This document shows, one piece after another, positions 26,724 through 35,455 of a stretch of DNA of 64,000 nt. The notes below the pieces were generated by a model. The model did no database searches. It was not told where the DNA came from and saw only the letters and a list, made by a program, of their open reading frames with translations. The stretch is from NCBI RefSeq assembly GCF_002236115.1, contig NZ_NIWT01000001.1, positions 372,001 to 436,000 of the forward strand. Reading direction: 5' to 3'. How positions within the stretch are numbered: position 1 is the first letter of the stretch; every line of letters begins with the position of its first letter. The stretch comes from Pseudomonas jessenii (lineage in GTDB: Bacteria > Pseudomonadota > Gammaproteobacteria > Pseudomonadales > Pseudomonadaceae). The position numbers were made by a program, and so were the translations under genes.

Positions 26724-26906
26724 TCAAGCCTGTTCCAAAAGAAGTCTGGCGGTGCTGATAGGCAAGGGGTGAGGTGCATTGATCCGGCCTTCCAATCTGA
26801 TCACGAACGCCAAGGCCTCTGCGTAGCTGCGAAACTCAACGCACCACGCGTTCATCCATACATTCCAGCCTTCCGGTTTGCTCGCCTTCTCGATTTTTAT
26901 CAGCAT
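26724..26906 (-). CDS. Small hypothetical protein (60 aa)
   Basis: A 60-residue protein (MLIKIEKASKPEGWNVWMN...) with a mixed hydrophobic/charged pattern and a WNVWMNAWCVEF segment. GGAGGG lies nine bases before the ATG. The start codon overlaps the stop of the upstream small frame by a few bases, a sign of translational coupling. I do not recognise its function; it looks like one of the small conserved proteins common in Pseudomonas. It forms an operon with the gene ending at 26900. Confidence 0.65.
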   Translation of the reverse strand: MLIKIEKASKPEGWNVWMNAWCVEFRSYAEALAFVIRLEGRINAPHPLPISTARLLLEQA

Positions 26907-27107
26907 CCTGGAATCCCTCCATGTGGTGGTTTAGCCTGGTCTCGAACCGGGGAAAACCGAAGTGCGGTGTGTGAATGTTTGTCTGCGTGGCCTGGGTGAC
27001 GACGCAGGACAAAACAGTAAATCTGCTCAGGAAAGTCAGCCTCTGCAAATGCGGTTTTGATGGCAGTCGAAGCTTTCGTCAAAAACGTCACCTGCGGGCC
27101 CTGCCAT
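26900..27107 (-). pseudogene. Frameshifted small gene, copy B
   Basis: A strong AGGAGGG precedes an ATG at 27107 whose frame reads MAGPAGDVFDESFDCHQN and then runs into a stop at 27036. The neighbouring frame continues with TAFAEADFPEQIYCFVLRRHPG and ends at 26900, overlapping the next gene. One base too many in the AAAA at the join explains this; without it the product is 68 residues. Copy A keeps the first part in a single frame. It could be a decayed gene, a sequencing error, or a programmed shift at the A run. Confidence 0.55.
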
Positions 27108-27113
27108 GGCTAA

Positions 27114-27150
27114 CCCTCCTCTTGGCACATTTAAAGCCGATAGAGGGGAG
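27114..27150 (-). promoter_or_regulatory. Leader hairpin that can bury the ribosome binding site of copy B
   Basis: On the minus strand CCCCTCTATCGGC pairs with GCCAAGAGGAGGG across a TTTAAATGT loop. The 3' arm contains the AGGAGGG ribosome binding site of the ATG at 27107. The loop matches that of the copy A leader. Confidence 0.5.
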
Positions 27151-27247
27151 TGTTTGGAAATTAATAATTATCAAAAATGGATTTACGGCGGCGGGGGGGA
27201 TTCAGACGTTGGAACCGTGTTTGCGTTCGATTGGGCATTCTCTAAAG

Positions 27248-27290
27248 CAAGGGCTTGCAAGCGAAAGCGGATGCAAGCCCTTGTTTTTTT
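27248..27290 (+). terminator. Intrinsic terminator with no obvious upstream gene
   Basis: CAAGGGCTTGCA (27248-27259) pairs with TGCAAGCCCTTG (27272-27283) around a loop with a CGAAAGCG mini-hairpin, followed by seven T residues. It points rightward. The 100 bases before it hold no convincing gene, so it may end a small RNA or read-through transcript. Confidence 0.85.
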
Positions 27291-27333
27291 CTATTCCATT
27301 ATTTCTATCTTGATCGTGATTGCCTGATGCTTT

Positions 27334-27528
27334 TCAGGACGTCGGGTCTGCCTTGCGGCGATCGCTGCCGGCCGGGTTGCCGGTATCGATCAGCCTTCTT
27401 TCCAGCAGTACGTTTTCCAGGGCCTGGCGGTCTGACGGGTTCATCTGATGTTCTCGCTCCTTGAGTTCCAACAGGATCGGGGTCGACCACTGGCGGTAGG
27501 TTTGTTCAGCACTACGATTGAGTGACAT
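27334..27528 (-). CDS. Small hypothetical protein (64 aa)
   Basis: A 64-residue, highly charged, probably helical protein (MSLNRSAEQTYRQWSTPILL...). An ideal AAGGAGGA lies seven bases before the ATG, and codon use is like that of neighbouring genes. No family is recognised. The C-terminus is rich in Arg, Asp and Lys, with no membrane segment. It lies alone between a rightward terminator and the NmrA-like gene, which is transcribed in the same direction about 90 bp upstream. Confidence 0.7.
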   Translation of the reverse strand: MSLNRSAEQTYRQWSTPILLELKEREHQMNPSDRQALENVLLERRLIDTGNPAGSDRRKADPTS

Positions 27529-27621
27529 GGGTTCCTCCTTGATCAGGCTCCTGCCAATAAAGGCGCCGCACTTCGATACGCCAAAAAACCCTAGTCGACG
27601 AAGCCTGTTCCCGCCACTGCT

Positions 27622-28464
27622 TTACGTCGGACTGCCATTGCCCCAGATGCCCGTAGCGGCAGTGCGCCGTACGTAGTCGCCAAAGTCGCGCGCCGGCCGT
27701 CCCAGCGCCCGCTGTACACCATCGGCCACGGGTGTGTTGCGCCCGTCCAGCACAGTCGTGAAGAGATACAACACCAGGTCGATCAACGCCGGGGGAAGCT
27801 GTTCCTGTTCCATTGCCTGTCGATACGCGTCCGCCGGTACGGCCACCAATTCGATCTTGCGACCGGTGGAACGGGCAATCTCGGTCACGGCTTGAGCAAA
27901 GGTCAACGCCCGAGGGCCGGTAAGTTCATAGAGCTGGTTGGTGTGTCCGGGTTGGGTCAGTGCCGCGACGGCACACTCGGCGATGTCTTCTGCATCGACA
28001 AAGGGCTCGGCGACCTGGCCGACGGGGAGTGCAAGCTCACCTTGCACAATGGGTTCAAGAAAGTGTGCCTCGCTGAAATTCTGGCAGAACCAACTGGCCC
28101 GCAGAATCGTCCAGTCAATCCCGCTGTCCTGTACGACGCGTTCGGCCTGTTGCGCTTCAACTTCGCCGCGCCCGGATAACAAGACCAGTTTGCGGACGCC
28201 GCTTTTCACCGCCAGGTCGGTGAACGCCTGGATGGTTTCAACGGCGCCTGGAACGGCGAGGTCCGGTTGAAAGGAAATGTAGACGCAATGAACGCCATCG
28301 ATTACGGCGTCCCAGGTCGATCGATCTTCCCAGTCGAAGGGTGGATTGGCATCGCGCGAACCCCGGCGAACGGGCAGGCCGGCAGTCTCGAGCCGTTGTG
28401 TGATGCGCCGTCCGGTTTTGCCGGTGGCGCCGAGGACCAGCGTGATGGGTTGGGCCGTTTTCAT
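27622..28464 (-). CDS. NmrA-like NAD(P)-binding protein (SDR-type Rossmann fold)
   Basis: The 280-residue protein has the N-terminal nucleotide-binding motif GATGKTGRRI. It also has LSGRGEVEAQQAERVVQDSGIDWTILRASWFCQNF, typical of NmrA-like/atypical SDR proteins such as QOR2 or azoreductase-annotated members. These bind NAD(P) and act as redox sensors or quinone reductases. GGAG eight bases before the ATG at 28464 favours this start over one five codons upstream. It diverges from a TetR gene, and two GATGCTCATGTTT repeats lie between them, so TetR control is likely. Confidence 0.82.
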   Translation of the reverse strand: MKTAQPITLVLGATGKTGRRITQRLETAGLPVRRGSRDANPPFDWEDRSTWDAVIDGVHCVYISFQPDLAVPGAVETIQAFTDLAVKSGVRKLVLLSGRGEVEAQQAERVVQDSGIDWTILRASWFCQNFSEAHFLEPIVQGELALPVGQVAEPFVDAEDIAECAVAALTQPGHTNQLYELTGPRALTFAQAVTEIARSTGRKIELVAVPADAYRQAMEQEQLPPALIDLVLYLFTTVLDGRNTPVADGVQRALGRPARDFGDYVRRTAATGIWGNGSPT

Positions 28465-28493
28465 CGCGTTCATCTCCATCGATTAATGTGAGT

Positions 28494-28530
28494 GATGCTC
28501 ATGTTTAAAAGATGATAGATGCTCATGTTT
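28494..28530. promoter_or_regulatory. Direct repeat in the NmrA/TetR divergent promoter region
   Basis: GATGCTCATGTTT occurs at 28494-28506 and again at 28518-28530, a 24-bp period. The first copy also forms the inverted pair TGAG-N5-CTCA. Its place between divergent genes suggests an operator for the TetR protein; this is inferred. Confidence 0.4.
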
Positions 28531-28641
28531 CGCCGTCAACCCATCAGATCGAATTCCCCGACGTGCGGCATCTGTTGTTGGGCGCAGGGAATGGCGATGC
28601 TAAGGTGAGTACATGTCACGTTTTTGAACGGGAACTCACTC

Positions 28642-29307
28642 GTGCGCAAGAAAACTTCTGAAACCCTCGAACAGCCTGCTGCACAAGCGGTTCGACGCAA
28701 TCCCACGCAACAGCGCAGCCGCGATCGTCAGGAGCGGATTCTGGCCATGGCCACTCAATTGATCGCGGACAAGGGCAGCGATCAACTCAAGATGAGTGAA
28801 ATCGCCGAGCGCTCCGAGATCTCGATCGGTTCCCTTTATCAGTATTTCCCTGACAAGAGTTCCGTGATCCGTACGCTGGCCGAGCGCTATAACGCTGAAA
28901 GCCGTCGTTGCATTGCCGAGGCAATGGAGGCTGTCGAGGATGCCCATGGTTTGCGCGCCGCCTATTCGCAGTTGCTCGATCTGTATTACGAGATCGTGAT
29001 GACGACACCGGTGATGCGTGACATCTGGTCCGGTATGCAGGCCGACAAGCAGTTGTTGCAGCTGGAACTGGAGGAGAGCCGGGTTGCCGGAGCCCTGCTG
29101 GCCCAGGCGATGCTACACGTGTATCCCGACTGCGACGAGCAACAGGTCGAGGAGTCCGCGTTTTTGATCTGGCACCTGGGCGAGGCGACCATGCGGTTGG
29201 CGGTCACTTGTGCACCCGTTGAGGGGCGAGCACTGGTCGAGGCGTTCAAGCGCATGTCCCTGCGCGAGATCATGGAGCCCGCGCGCAGGGACATCGTCTT
29301 GCCGTAA
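28642..29307 (+). CDS. TetR-family transcriptional regulator
   Basis: The 221-residue regulator has an N-terminal helix-turn-helix, MSEIAERSEISIGSLYQYFPDKSSVI (positions about 58-83), with the typical YQYFPDK recognition-helix end. A helical C-terminal ligand-binding domain follows. I chose the GTG at 28642, which has GGGAA eight bases before it; a TTG six codons upstream also opens the frame. It diverges from the NmrA-like gene and probably represses it and itself. The inducer is unknown. Confidence 0.88.
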   Translation: MRKKTSETLEQPAAQAVRRNPTQQRSRDRQERILAMATQLIADKGSDQLKMSEIAERSEISIGSLYQYFPDKSSVIRTLAERYNAESRRCIAEAMEAVEDAHGLRAAYSQLLDLYYEIVMTTPVMRDIWSGMQADKQLLQLELEESRVAGALLAQAMLHVYPDCDEQQVEESAFLIWHLGEATMRLAVTCAPVEGRALVEAFKRMSLREIMEPARRDIVLP

Positions 29308-29332
29308 AAACCTGACGGCTACTTCATGCTCC

Positions 29333-29617
29333 CTAAACGAAGGGTTGGCTGCCAAAGCCACGGGGCAGTCGTTGCAGGCCGGCCATCGCGGTCAGCCGCT
29401 CGGTCCAGGCTGAACGCCAGTCATTGGCGGTGTGCACGGCTTTGGCTTTGCGTGCTGCGCGGCGGGCGGCGTTGCGCTCAGCCTTGCGGGCTTCTTTGTA
29501 GGCGTCGGTGTTTCGGCAGCTTCGGCATTTCACCCGGTTGAGTTCGCGGGTCGATACGAGGTTGTTGCCGTGGTGACCGCAGGCCAGGTGCCCGCTGACT
29601 TTGAAATGAGTGACCAT
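29333..29617 (-). CDS. Small zinc-ribbon-like hypothetical protein (94 aa)
   Basis: The 94-residue basic protein starts MVTHFKVSGHLACGHHGNN and has a later CRSC, giving a Cys/His pattern (C-G-H-H ... C-x-x-C) suited to binding one zinc. The middle is an Arg/Ala/Lys-rich helix. GAAGGAGA eight bases before the ATG at 29617 fixes the start; the frame upstream of it is non-coding. No function is recognised; nucleic-acid binding would fit its charge. It converges with the TetR gene, 25 bp apart. Confidence 0.72.
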   Translation of the reverse strand: MVTHFKVSGHLACGHHGNNLVSTRELNRVKCRSCRNTDAYKEARKAERNAARRAARKAKAVHTANDWRSAWTERLTAMAGLQRLPRGFGSQPFV

Positions 29618-29823
29618 TGGAACGTCTCCTTCGTGACGTGTGAGCGGTTGACTCCACGTGAGCGGGGACGTTCGATTGGTTTTGCGCAACAAAGAATCCC
29701 GGTTCCAGGCCGGGTTGTGAGAAGGGATGGAAATCCAGCAGGCAGCCAAGGGTGTGGAGACGTACGGTCACCAATCATGCTGCCCGAATAGGGCCTTTTC
29801 CCGCACCGCGAATCCGTGACGGA

Positions 29824-30054
29824 TCATCTGAACCGGGGCAGAGGCCGGTCGACAGGCTTGAGAGACGACAGCGTGTGCCGGATCAGCGGCGTGTCCTTCT
29901 CAATGTCGTTCAGGCGATCACGAATTCTGAGGGCGGTGGGGTGTCCGCCTTGATGATCGACCCAGTCGGCGATTTCCTTGCAGGCTGCGGCCAGGCGAGC
30001 CTGACGGGAGTCCAGCAAGGTGAGCAGGGTGGTGATGGACTCTTTTTCGGACAT
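29824..30054 (-). CDS. Small helical hypothetical protein (76 aa)
   Basis: This 76-residue protein (MSEKESITTLLTLLDSRQARL...) is mostly amphipathic helix, without membrane segment or cysteine pair (one Cys). GGAGGT seven bases before the ATG at 30054 supports this start over a GTG three codons upstream. No family is recognised. It is one of a row of small leftward genes (29333, 29824, 30185) that are separately terminated. Confidence 0.7.
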   Translation of the reverse strand: MSEKESITTLLTLLDSRQARLAAACKEIADWVDHQGGHPTALRIRDRLNDIEKDTPLIRHTLSSLKPVDRPLPRFR

Positions 30055-30092
30055 GGGAAGCACCTCCGTTCAAGAAACCTGGGTGTGGCAGC

Positions 30093-30117
30093 AAAAAGCC
30101 CGCCTAGGGCGAGCTTT
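30093..30117 (-). terminator. Intrinsic terminator after the 73-aa gene
   Basis: On the minus strand AAAGCTCGCC faces GGCGGGCTTT around a CTAG turn (with one internal mismatch) and runs into five T residues. It sits between the genes at 30185 and 29824 and should end the former's transcript. Confidence 0.7.
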
Positions 30118-30184
30118 CTGCCGAAAGGGTTACTGATCCTTCAACTATCTCAGTATAGACCCGTTAAAAAATGGTGACGAGCCG

Positions 30185-30406
30185 TCAACTTTGTCGGGCT
30201 GTCACTTGTGATTGAGCGTTCAACTGACGGCAAACACGCACAGCGTCTTCTTCACTATCGTAGCCATCTCCGATGAAGCCTTGGGTGCGGGTATCGGCGA
30301 TGCGGTACCAGACTGCGGCATCCGGTGGCAGGTGGTCATATTCACCCGCACGGCGACCATGGATGATGATCTTTTTGCAACGCTTCACGACGAAAATGTC
30401 TTCCAT
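30185..30406 (-). CDS. Small hypothetical protein (73 aa)
   Basis: A 73-residue protein (MEDIFVVKRCKKIIIHGRRAGEYD...) with alternating beta-like and charged segments and a DGYDSEEDAVRVCRQL helix at the end. GGAGA lies five bases before the ATG. The layout (short beta hairpins then one helix) resembles small DUF-type proteins of Pseudomonas, but I cannot name the family. It is followed by its own terminator and lies just downstream of the topoisomerase gene on the same strand side. Confidence 0.65.
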   Translation of the reverse strand: MEDIFVVKRCKKIIIHGRRAGEYDHLPPDAAVWYRIADTRTQGFIGDGYDSEEDAVRVCRQLNAQSQVTARQS

Positions 30407-30478
30407 GGCGTCTCCGCAGCGGATACGTGTTCAGTTCAACTATAGAAGCCATTGGTGATCGTGCAAAAAATAGGCAGG

Positions 30479-31546
30479 TCAATTCGTCGATTCAGATGCT
30501 GCCAGCGTTTTCTGCAGAAAGTTCGCCAGCCCGACTTCCTCGGCCGAGAGTCCCTTGCGCGCTCTCGGCCTGGGCAGTTGCGCCAAAGCGCCCAGAGGGA
30601 AGCCATCCAGCACCGCCGGGTGGATATAGCACTTGCGGCACACCGCCGGGGTGTTGCCCAGCTGCCTGGCAACGTCCTTGACCATCTCCACCAGGTGCCG
30701 CCTGGCGTCTGTTTCAGGCTCCCAATGCCGCTTGCGCAGTATCGCCAGAGCCAGAACGCTGCCAGCCCAGGTGCGGTAGTCCTTGGCGGTGAAATCGGTG
30801 CCGCTGAGCGTTTGCAAATAGCTGTTGATGTCGGATGAAGTGACGGTGTGCCGGTCACCGTTTTCATCCAGATACTGAAACAGGTTCTGCCCGGGTATTT
30901 CCTGGCAGCGCTTGATGATCCGGGCCAGTCGGCGGTCTTTTACGGTGATCTGGTGTTCGACGCCACTTTTGCCGCGGAACTGGAACAGGATGGCACTGCC
31001 GTTGATCTCTACATGGCGGCTGCGCAAGGTCGTCAGGCCGTAGGAACGGTTGTCCCGGGCATATTGGCTGTTGCCGATGCGGATCAGCGTCGAGTCGAGC
31101 AGGGTAATGACCGTGGCCATGACTTTGTCGCGACTGAATCCCGGTGCCGCCAATACGGCTTCCAGCCGTTGGCGCAGTTTCGGCAAGGCCAGCCCGAATT
31201 CACGCAGGCGCAAGTACTTGTCGGCGTCACGCACCTCCCGCCAGCGGGGGTGATAACGGTATTGCTTGCGACCCCGGGCGTCGTGGCCGGTGGCCTGCAG
31301 ATGCCCGCGTGGATCGGCGCAAATCCACACCTTGGTATAGGCGGGCGGCACCGCGAGGGTGTTGAGGCGTTCGATTGCGTCGGGGTCGGTGATGCGCTGA
31401 CCGGCCGGGTCGAAATAGGCGAATTTTCCGCGCAGTTTCCTGCGGGTGATGCCCGGCTGGGTGTCATCGACATAATGCAGGTCAGGTGGCAGTCCATCGG
31501 ACATGACAAGCGTCCTGGGCAAGGAGTTACGGGGCGTTACAGCCAT
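30479..31546 (-). CDS. DNA topoisomerase IB (poxvirus/eukaryote-like)
   Basis: The 355-residue enzyme has the bacterial TopIB N-domain (YRYHPRWREVRDADKY) and the catalytic core RIGNSQYARDNRSYGLTTL. The active-site region CRKCYIHPAVLDGF puts the nucleophilic Tyr at about residue 307. It relaxes DNA supercoils through a 3'-phosphotyrosine intermediate without ATP. Two starts are plausible: the ATG at 31546 (GGAG and GAGG just upstream) and one at 31504 (AGGA eight bases upstream). It stands alone between small genes and the mod operon. Confidence 0.92.
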   Translation of the reverse strand: MAVTPRNSLPRTLVMSDGLPPDLHYVDDTQPGITRRKLRGKFAYFDPAGQRITDPDAIERLNTLAVPPAYTKVWICADPRGHLQATGHDARGRKQYRYHPRWREVRDADKYLRLREFGLALPKLRQRLEAVLAAPGFSRDKVMATVITLLDSTLIRIGNSQYARDNRSYGLTTLRSRHVEINGSAILFQFRGKSGVEHQITVKDRRLARIIKRCQEIPGQNLFQYLDENGDRHTVTSSDINSYLQTLSGTDFTAKDYRTWAGSVLALAILRKRHWEPETDARRHLVEMVKDVARQLGNTPAVCRKCYIHPAVLDGFPLGALAQLPRPRARKGLSAEEVGLANFLQKTLAASESTN

Positions 31547-31579
31547 TGACCTCGCTCCGGTGCAGTCGTGCCTTCGGAT

Positions 31580-32659
31580 TTACGCCAGCACCGCGACCGC
31601 TTTGATTTGTGCCCACAGTGGCTGGCCGGGATGGATGTTCAGTTGATCACGGGAATAACGCGTGATCCGCGCAAGCAATGGCGTGCCGGCAGCGTCCAGG
31701 CGAATCAGCACATGGGCGGCGTTGTCGGCGCTCATTTCGCTGACCACAGTGACCGGCAGGCGATTGAGAATGCTGCTTTGCCCGGTATTGTCCAGGCTCA
31801 GGCTCACATCCCGCGCCTGGACCTTGCAGCGCAGTGCCTGGCCCGCATCCAGTGGCGTATGAGGCACACGGATGTTGAGGGTAGTGTCGGGCAATTGCAG
31901 GCTCAGCAATTGATAGTCGGCGTCATAAGCGCTGACGCGACCTTCGATCACCACACCCGCGTCATCCCCCATTGCCAGCGGCAAGTCGAGGCGTGCCAGG
32001 GTCTGGCCGATCGGGCCGCTGGCCAGTGCCCTGCCGTTGCTGAGCAACACGATATGGTCGGCCAGCCGCGCAACTTCATCCTGGGAGTGGCTGACGTACA
32101 GCACCGGGATGTCGAGTTCGTCGTGCAGGCGTTGCAAGTAGGGCAGGATTTCACCTTTGCGTTGGGCATCCAGGGCCGCCAGAGGTTCGTCCATCAACAA
32201 CAGTTTCGGGCTGGTGAGCAAGGCGCGGGCGATGCCGACGCGCTGTCGCTCACCGCCTGAAAGGTGTTGCGGGTGCCGGTCCAGCAAATGGCTGATGCCC
32301 AGCAACTCGGTGGCGTGGGCCATGTCGACCCGACGCTGCGGCTTGGGGATGCGCTTGAGGCCGAATGCCAGGTTGGCCAGCACCGACAGATGAGGAAACA
32401 GGCTGGCTTCCTGGAACACATAGCCCAGCGCGCGCTTGTGCGGCGCGACGAAGATCCGGTTGTCGCTGTCTTGCCAGACTTCATCGTTAACCTGGACAAA
32501 GCCTTGCTCGGCCCGTTCCAGGCCGGCGATGCAGCGCAGGCAAGTGGTCTTGCCAGAGCCGGAGTGGCCGTAAAGCGCAGTGACGCCACGGCCAGGCACC
32601 TGCAGATCGACGTCCAGGGCGAAGCCCGAATAACGTAGTTTCAGACGCATTTGAATCAT
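31580..32659 (-). CDS. modC: Molybdate ABC transporter, ATP-binding protein ModC
   Basis: The 359-residue ATPase has Walker [10 protein letters not shown], the signature [15 protein letters not shown] and Walker [13 protein letters not shown]. The C-terminal third is a molybdate-binding (MOP/TOBE) domain, which separates ModC from general ABC ATPases. It powers molybdate import with ModB and ModA. The start at 32659 follows GGAG and lies three bases after the modB stop, so translation is coupled. It is the last gene of modABC. Confidence 0.95.
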   Translation of the reverse strand: MIQMRLKLRYSGFALDVDLQVPGRGVTALYGHSGSGKTTCLRCIAGLERAEQGFVQVNDEVWQDSDNRIFVAPHKRALGYVFQEASLFPHLSVLANLAFGLKRIPKPQRRVDMAHATELLGISHLLDRHPQHLSGGERQRVGIARALLTSPKLLLMDEPLAALDAQRKGEILPYLQRLHDELDIPVLYVSHSQDEVARLADHIVLLSNGRALASGPIGQTLARLDLPLAMGDDAGVVIEGRVSAYDADYQLLSLQLPDTTLNIRVPHTPLDAGQALRCKVQARDVSLSLDNTGQSSILNRLPVTVVSEMSADNAAHVLIRLDAAGTPLLARITRYSRDQLNIHPGQPLWAQIKAVAVLA

Positions 32660-32662
32660 CGG

Positions 32663-33343
32663 TCAGCTCCAGCCCGCTTTGGTTTTACGACTGGAATACA
32701 GCGCCAGCAGGACGACAAACGAGAACACCAGCATTGCCCCGGCCAGCCAATGGGCCTGGGCATACTCCATGGCTTCGACGTGATCGTAGATCTGCACCGA
32801 GACCACGCGGGTCTTCTCGGGAATGTTGCCGCCGATCATCAGCACCACGCCGAACTCGCCGACGGTGTGGGCAAAGCCGAGAATGGCCGCGGTAATGAAA
32901 CCGGGGCGGGCCAGGGGCAGTGTCACGCTGAAAAAGGTATCCCAGGGATTGGCCCGCAAGGTCGCGGCCACTTCGAGCGGGCGCGTGCCAATCGAGGAAA
33001 AAGCGTTTTGCAGCGGCTGGACCACAAACGGCATCGAATACAGCACCGAACCGATGACCAGCCCCGCAAAACTGAACGTGAGGGTGCCAAGGCCGAGTGA
33101 TTGGGTGAGCTGGCCAAGGTACCCATGAGGGCCGAGGGCCAGCAACAGATAGAAACCAATCACCGTCGGTGGCAGCACCAGGGGCAGGGCGACAATCGCC
33201 CCGACCGGACCGCGCAACCAGGAGCGGGTGCGCGACAGCCATAACGCAATCGGAGTGCCGACAATCAACAGGATGACGGTCGTCAGGGACGCCAGTTTCA
33301 GGGTCAGCCAGATGGCGGAAAAATCGGCACTCGATAGCGACAT
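32663..33343 (-). CDS. modB: Molybdate ABC transporter permease ModB
   Basis: The 226-residue permease has five to six hydrophobic helices and the ABC permease coupling loop [25 protein letters not shown] (EAA motif). It forms the inner-membrane channel for molybdate. The ATG abuts the modA stop codon directly and the end nearly touches modC, as in a tight operon. Confidence 0.95.
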   Translation of the reverse strand: MSLSSADFSAIWLTLKLASLTTVILLIVGTPIALWLSRTRSWLRGPVGAIVALPLVLPPTVIGFYLLLALGPHGYLGQLTQSLGLGTLTFSFAGLVIGSVLYSMPFVVQPLQNAFSSIGTRPLEVAATLRANPWDTFFSVTLPLARPGFITAAILGFAHTVGEFGVVLMIGGNIPEKTRVVSVQIYDHVEAMEYAQAHWLAGAMLVFSFVVLLALYSSRKTKAGWS

Positions 33344-34123
<780 letters not shown>

Positions 34124-34147
34124 TTAAAGGCAATGGCGGCAGGTTAA

Positions 34148-34173
34148 TCGTTATGTACAAAAATATATAGCGA
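34148..34173 (-). promoter_or_regulatory. ModE-binding palindrome
   Basis: On the minus strand TCGCTATATA, six bases, then TACATAACGA. This is a near-perfect fit to the ModE operator known from E. coli (two such half sites around six or seven bases). It lies just upstream of modA. No modE gene is present in this window. Confidence 0.8.
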
Positions 34174-34233
34174 ATTGCCTTTAAACGGAATGTGTTGCCG
34201 CAAAATTGTATACAATTTTAATGGGGGTGATGC

Positions 34234-35301
34234 TCAGGGACGACCTGGCAGTCTCGCTAATCCTTCTTCAGCCAGCTTTCTAGTCAGTGCTTCGGTGGTC
34301 AATTCGACCCCGAGGGTAAATGCCTGGCCGGCCCAGAGGTTGCTGAAGTCCGCTTCACCTTTGGCCCGCAACGGCATCAGCGCGCCACCGGCAAGGGGGA
34401 AGGCCGGGGCCTTGGCGCTCATGGGCCCCAGCTCACGCATCACCCGATTGAGGATGCCCCGGGCCGGGCGGCCGGTGAACACGTTGGTGACGGCCGTCTC
34501 GCTTTCCCGGGCGGTTCGCAAGGCTTTGTGATGGGAAGGGCTGACCTTGGCCTCTGGCGTGAACAGGTACGCCGTACCCACCTGCACCGCCGAAGCACCG
34601 AGCATGAAGGCCGCGGCGACGCCTCGTGCGTCAGCGATGCCGCCGGCGGCAATCACCGGCACCTTCACCGCATCGACGACTTGGGGCACCAGGGCGAAAG
34701 TCCCCACCTGACTGCTCAGGTCATCGCTGAGAAACATTCCGCGATGGCCCCCGGCTTCGTAGCCCATGGCAATGATTGCATCACAACCATGCTGTTCCAG
34801 CCACACGGCTTCTGCGACGGTGGTGGCCGAGGACAGCACCTTCGCGCCGGTGGCCTTGACCCGGTCGAGCAGGGATTTTTCCGGCAGGCCAAAGTGGAAA
34901 CTCACCACTTCAGGGCGAAACGCTTCGACCACTTCGCAGGCCGCATTATCGAACGGCGCCCGGTTGGACACCGGCGTCGGCGCATCGAAGTCGGCGCCGA
35001 GTTCCTGGTAGTAAGGTTGCAACAGGTTTTTCCAGTCCTGCGCGCGTTGCTCATCCGGAGCCGGAGGTTGATGACAGAAGAAGTTGACGTTGATCGGGCG
35101 CCGGGTGTGTTGGCGGATGGTTTTGAGCTCTTCGCGCAGTTGATCCGTGCTGAGCATCGCTGCTGGCATCGAGCCCAGGCCGCCGGCATTGCAGGTTGCA
35201 ATCACCATGGAAGAGTTTGTGGCACCGGCCATCGGCCCCTGAATGATCGGCAGTTCGATCCCGAGCAGGTCAAGAATGCGGGTATCTGGCCATTGGTTCA
35301 T
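34234..35301 (-). CDS. Nitronate monooxygenase-like FMN oxidoreductase
   Basis: The 355-residue TIM-barrel flavoprotein has IIQGPMAGATNSSMV near the N-terminus. VIAAGGIADARGVAAAFMLGASAVQVGTAY and the GYEAGGHRG motif match the FMN site and catalytic His region of nitronate monooxygenase / 2-nitropropane dioxygenase proteins. It probably oxidises alkyl nitronates such as propionate-3-nitronate. The ATG at 35301 follows GGAG at a somewhat long distance; the frame runs 24 codons further upstream without a better site. It diverges from acuI. Confidence 0.88.
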   Translation of the reverse strand: MNQWPDTRILDLLGIELPIIQGPMAGATNSSMVIATCNAGGLGSMPAAMLSTDQLREELKTIRQHTRRPINVNFFCHQPPAPDEQRAQDWKNLLQPYYQELGADFDAPTPVSNRAPFDNAACEVVEAFRPEVVSFHFGLPEKSLLDRVKATGAKVLSSATTVAEAVWLEQHGCDAIIAMGYEAGGHRGMFLSDDLSSQVGTFALVPQVVDAVKVPVIAAGGIADARGVAAAFMLGASAVQVGTAYLFTPEAKVSPSHHKALRTARESETAVTNVFTGRPARGILNRVMRELGPMSAKAPAFPLAGGALMPLRAKGEADFSNLWAGQAFTLGVELTTEALTRKLAEEGLARLPGRP

Positions 35302-35455
35302 GTGCTGTGTTCTCCGACGTTGAATCCGGGTAGGGGCGGTAGAACAGGATTTGTATCGCAACGATTGGCGCAAGGCCAGTCGTCATTTCGGCGGGTGAGG
35401 CTTATGTGTTATTTCAATTGCACCACCCACAGACTGATTCCATTGAGAGGCCGTA

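Noticed and set aside
27106..27327. 73-codon rightward frame ending in a hydrophobic tail
   Set aside because: It overlaps the frameshifted leftward copy B leader and reads through the terminator at 27248-27290; the hydrophobic tail comes from the T run.
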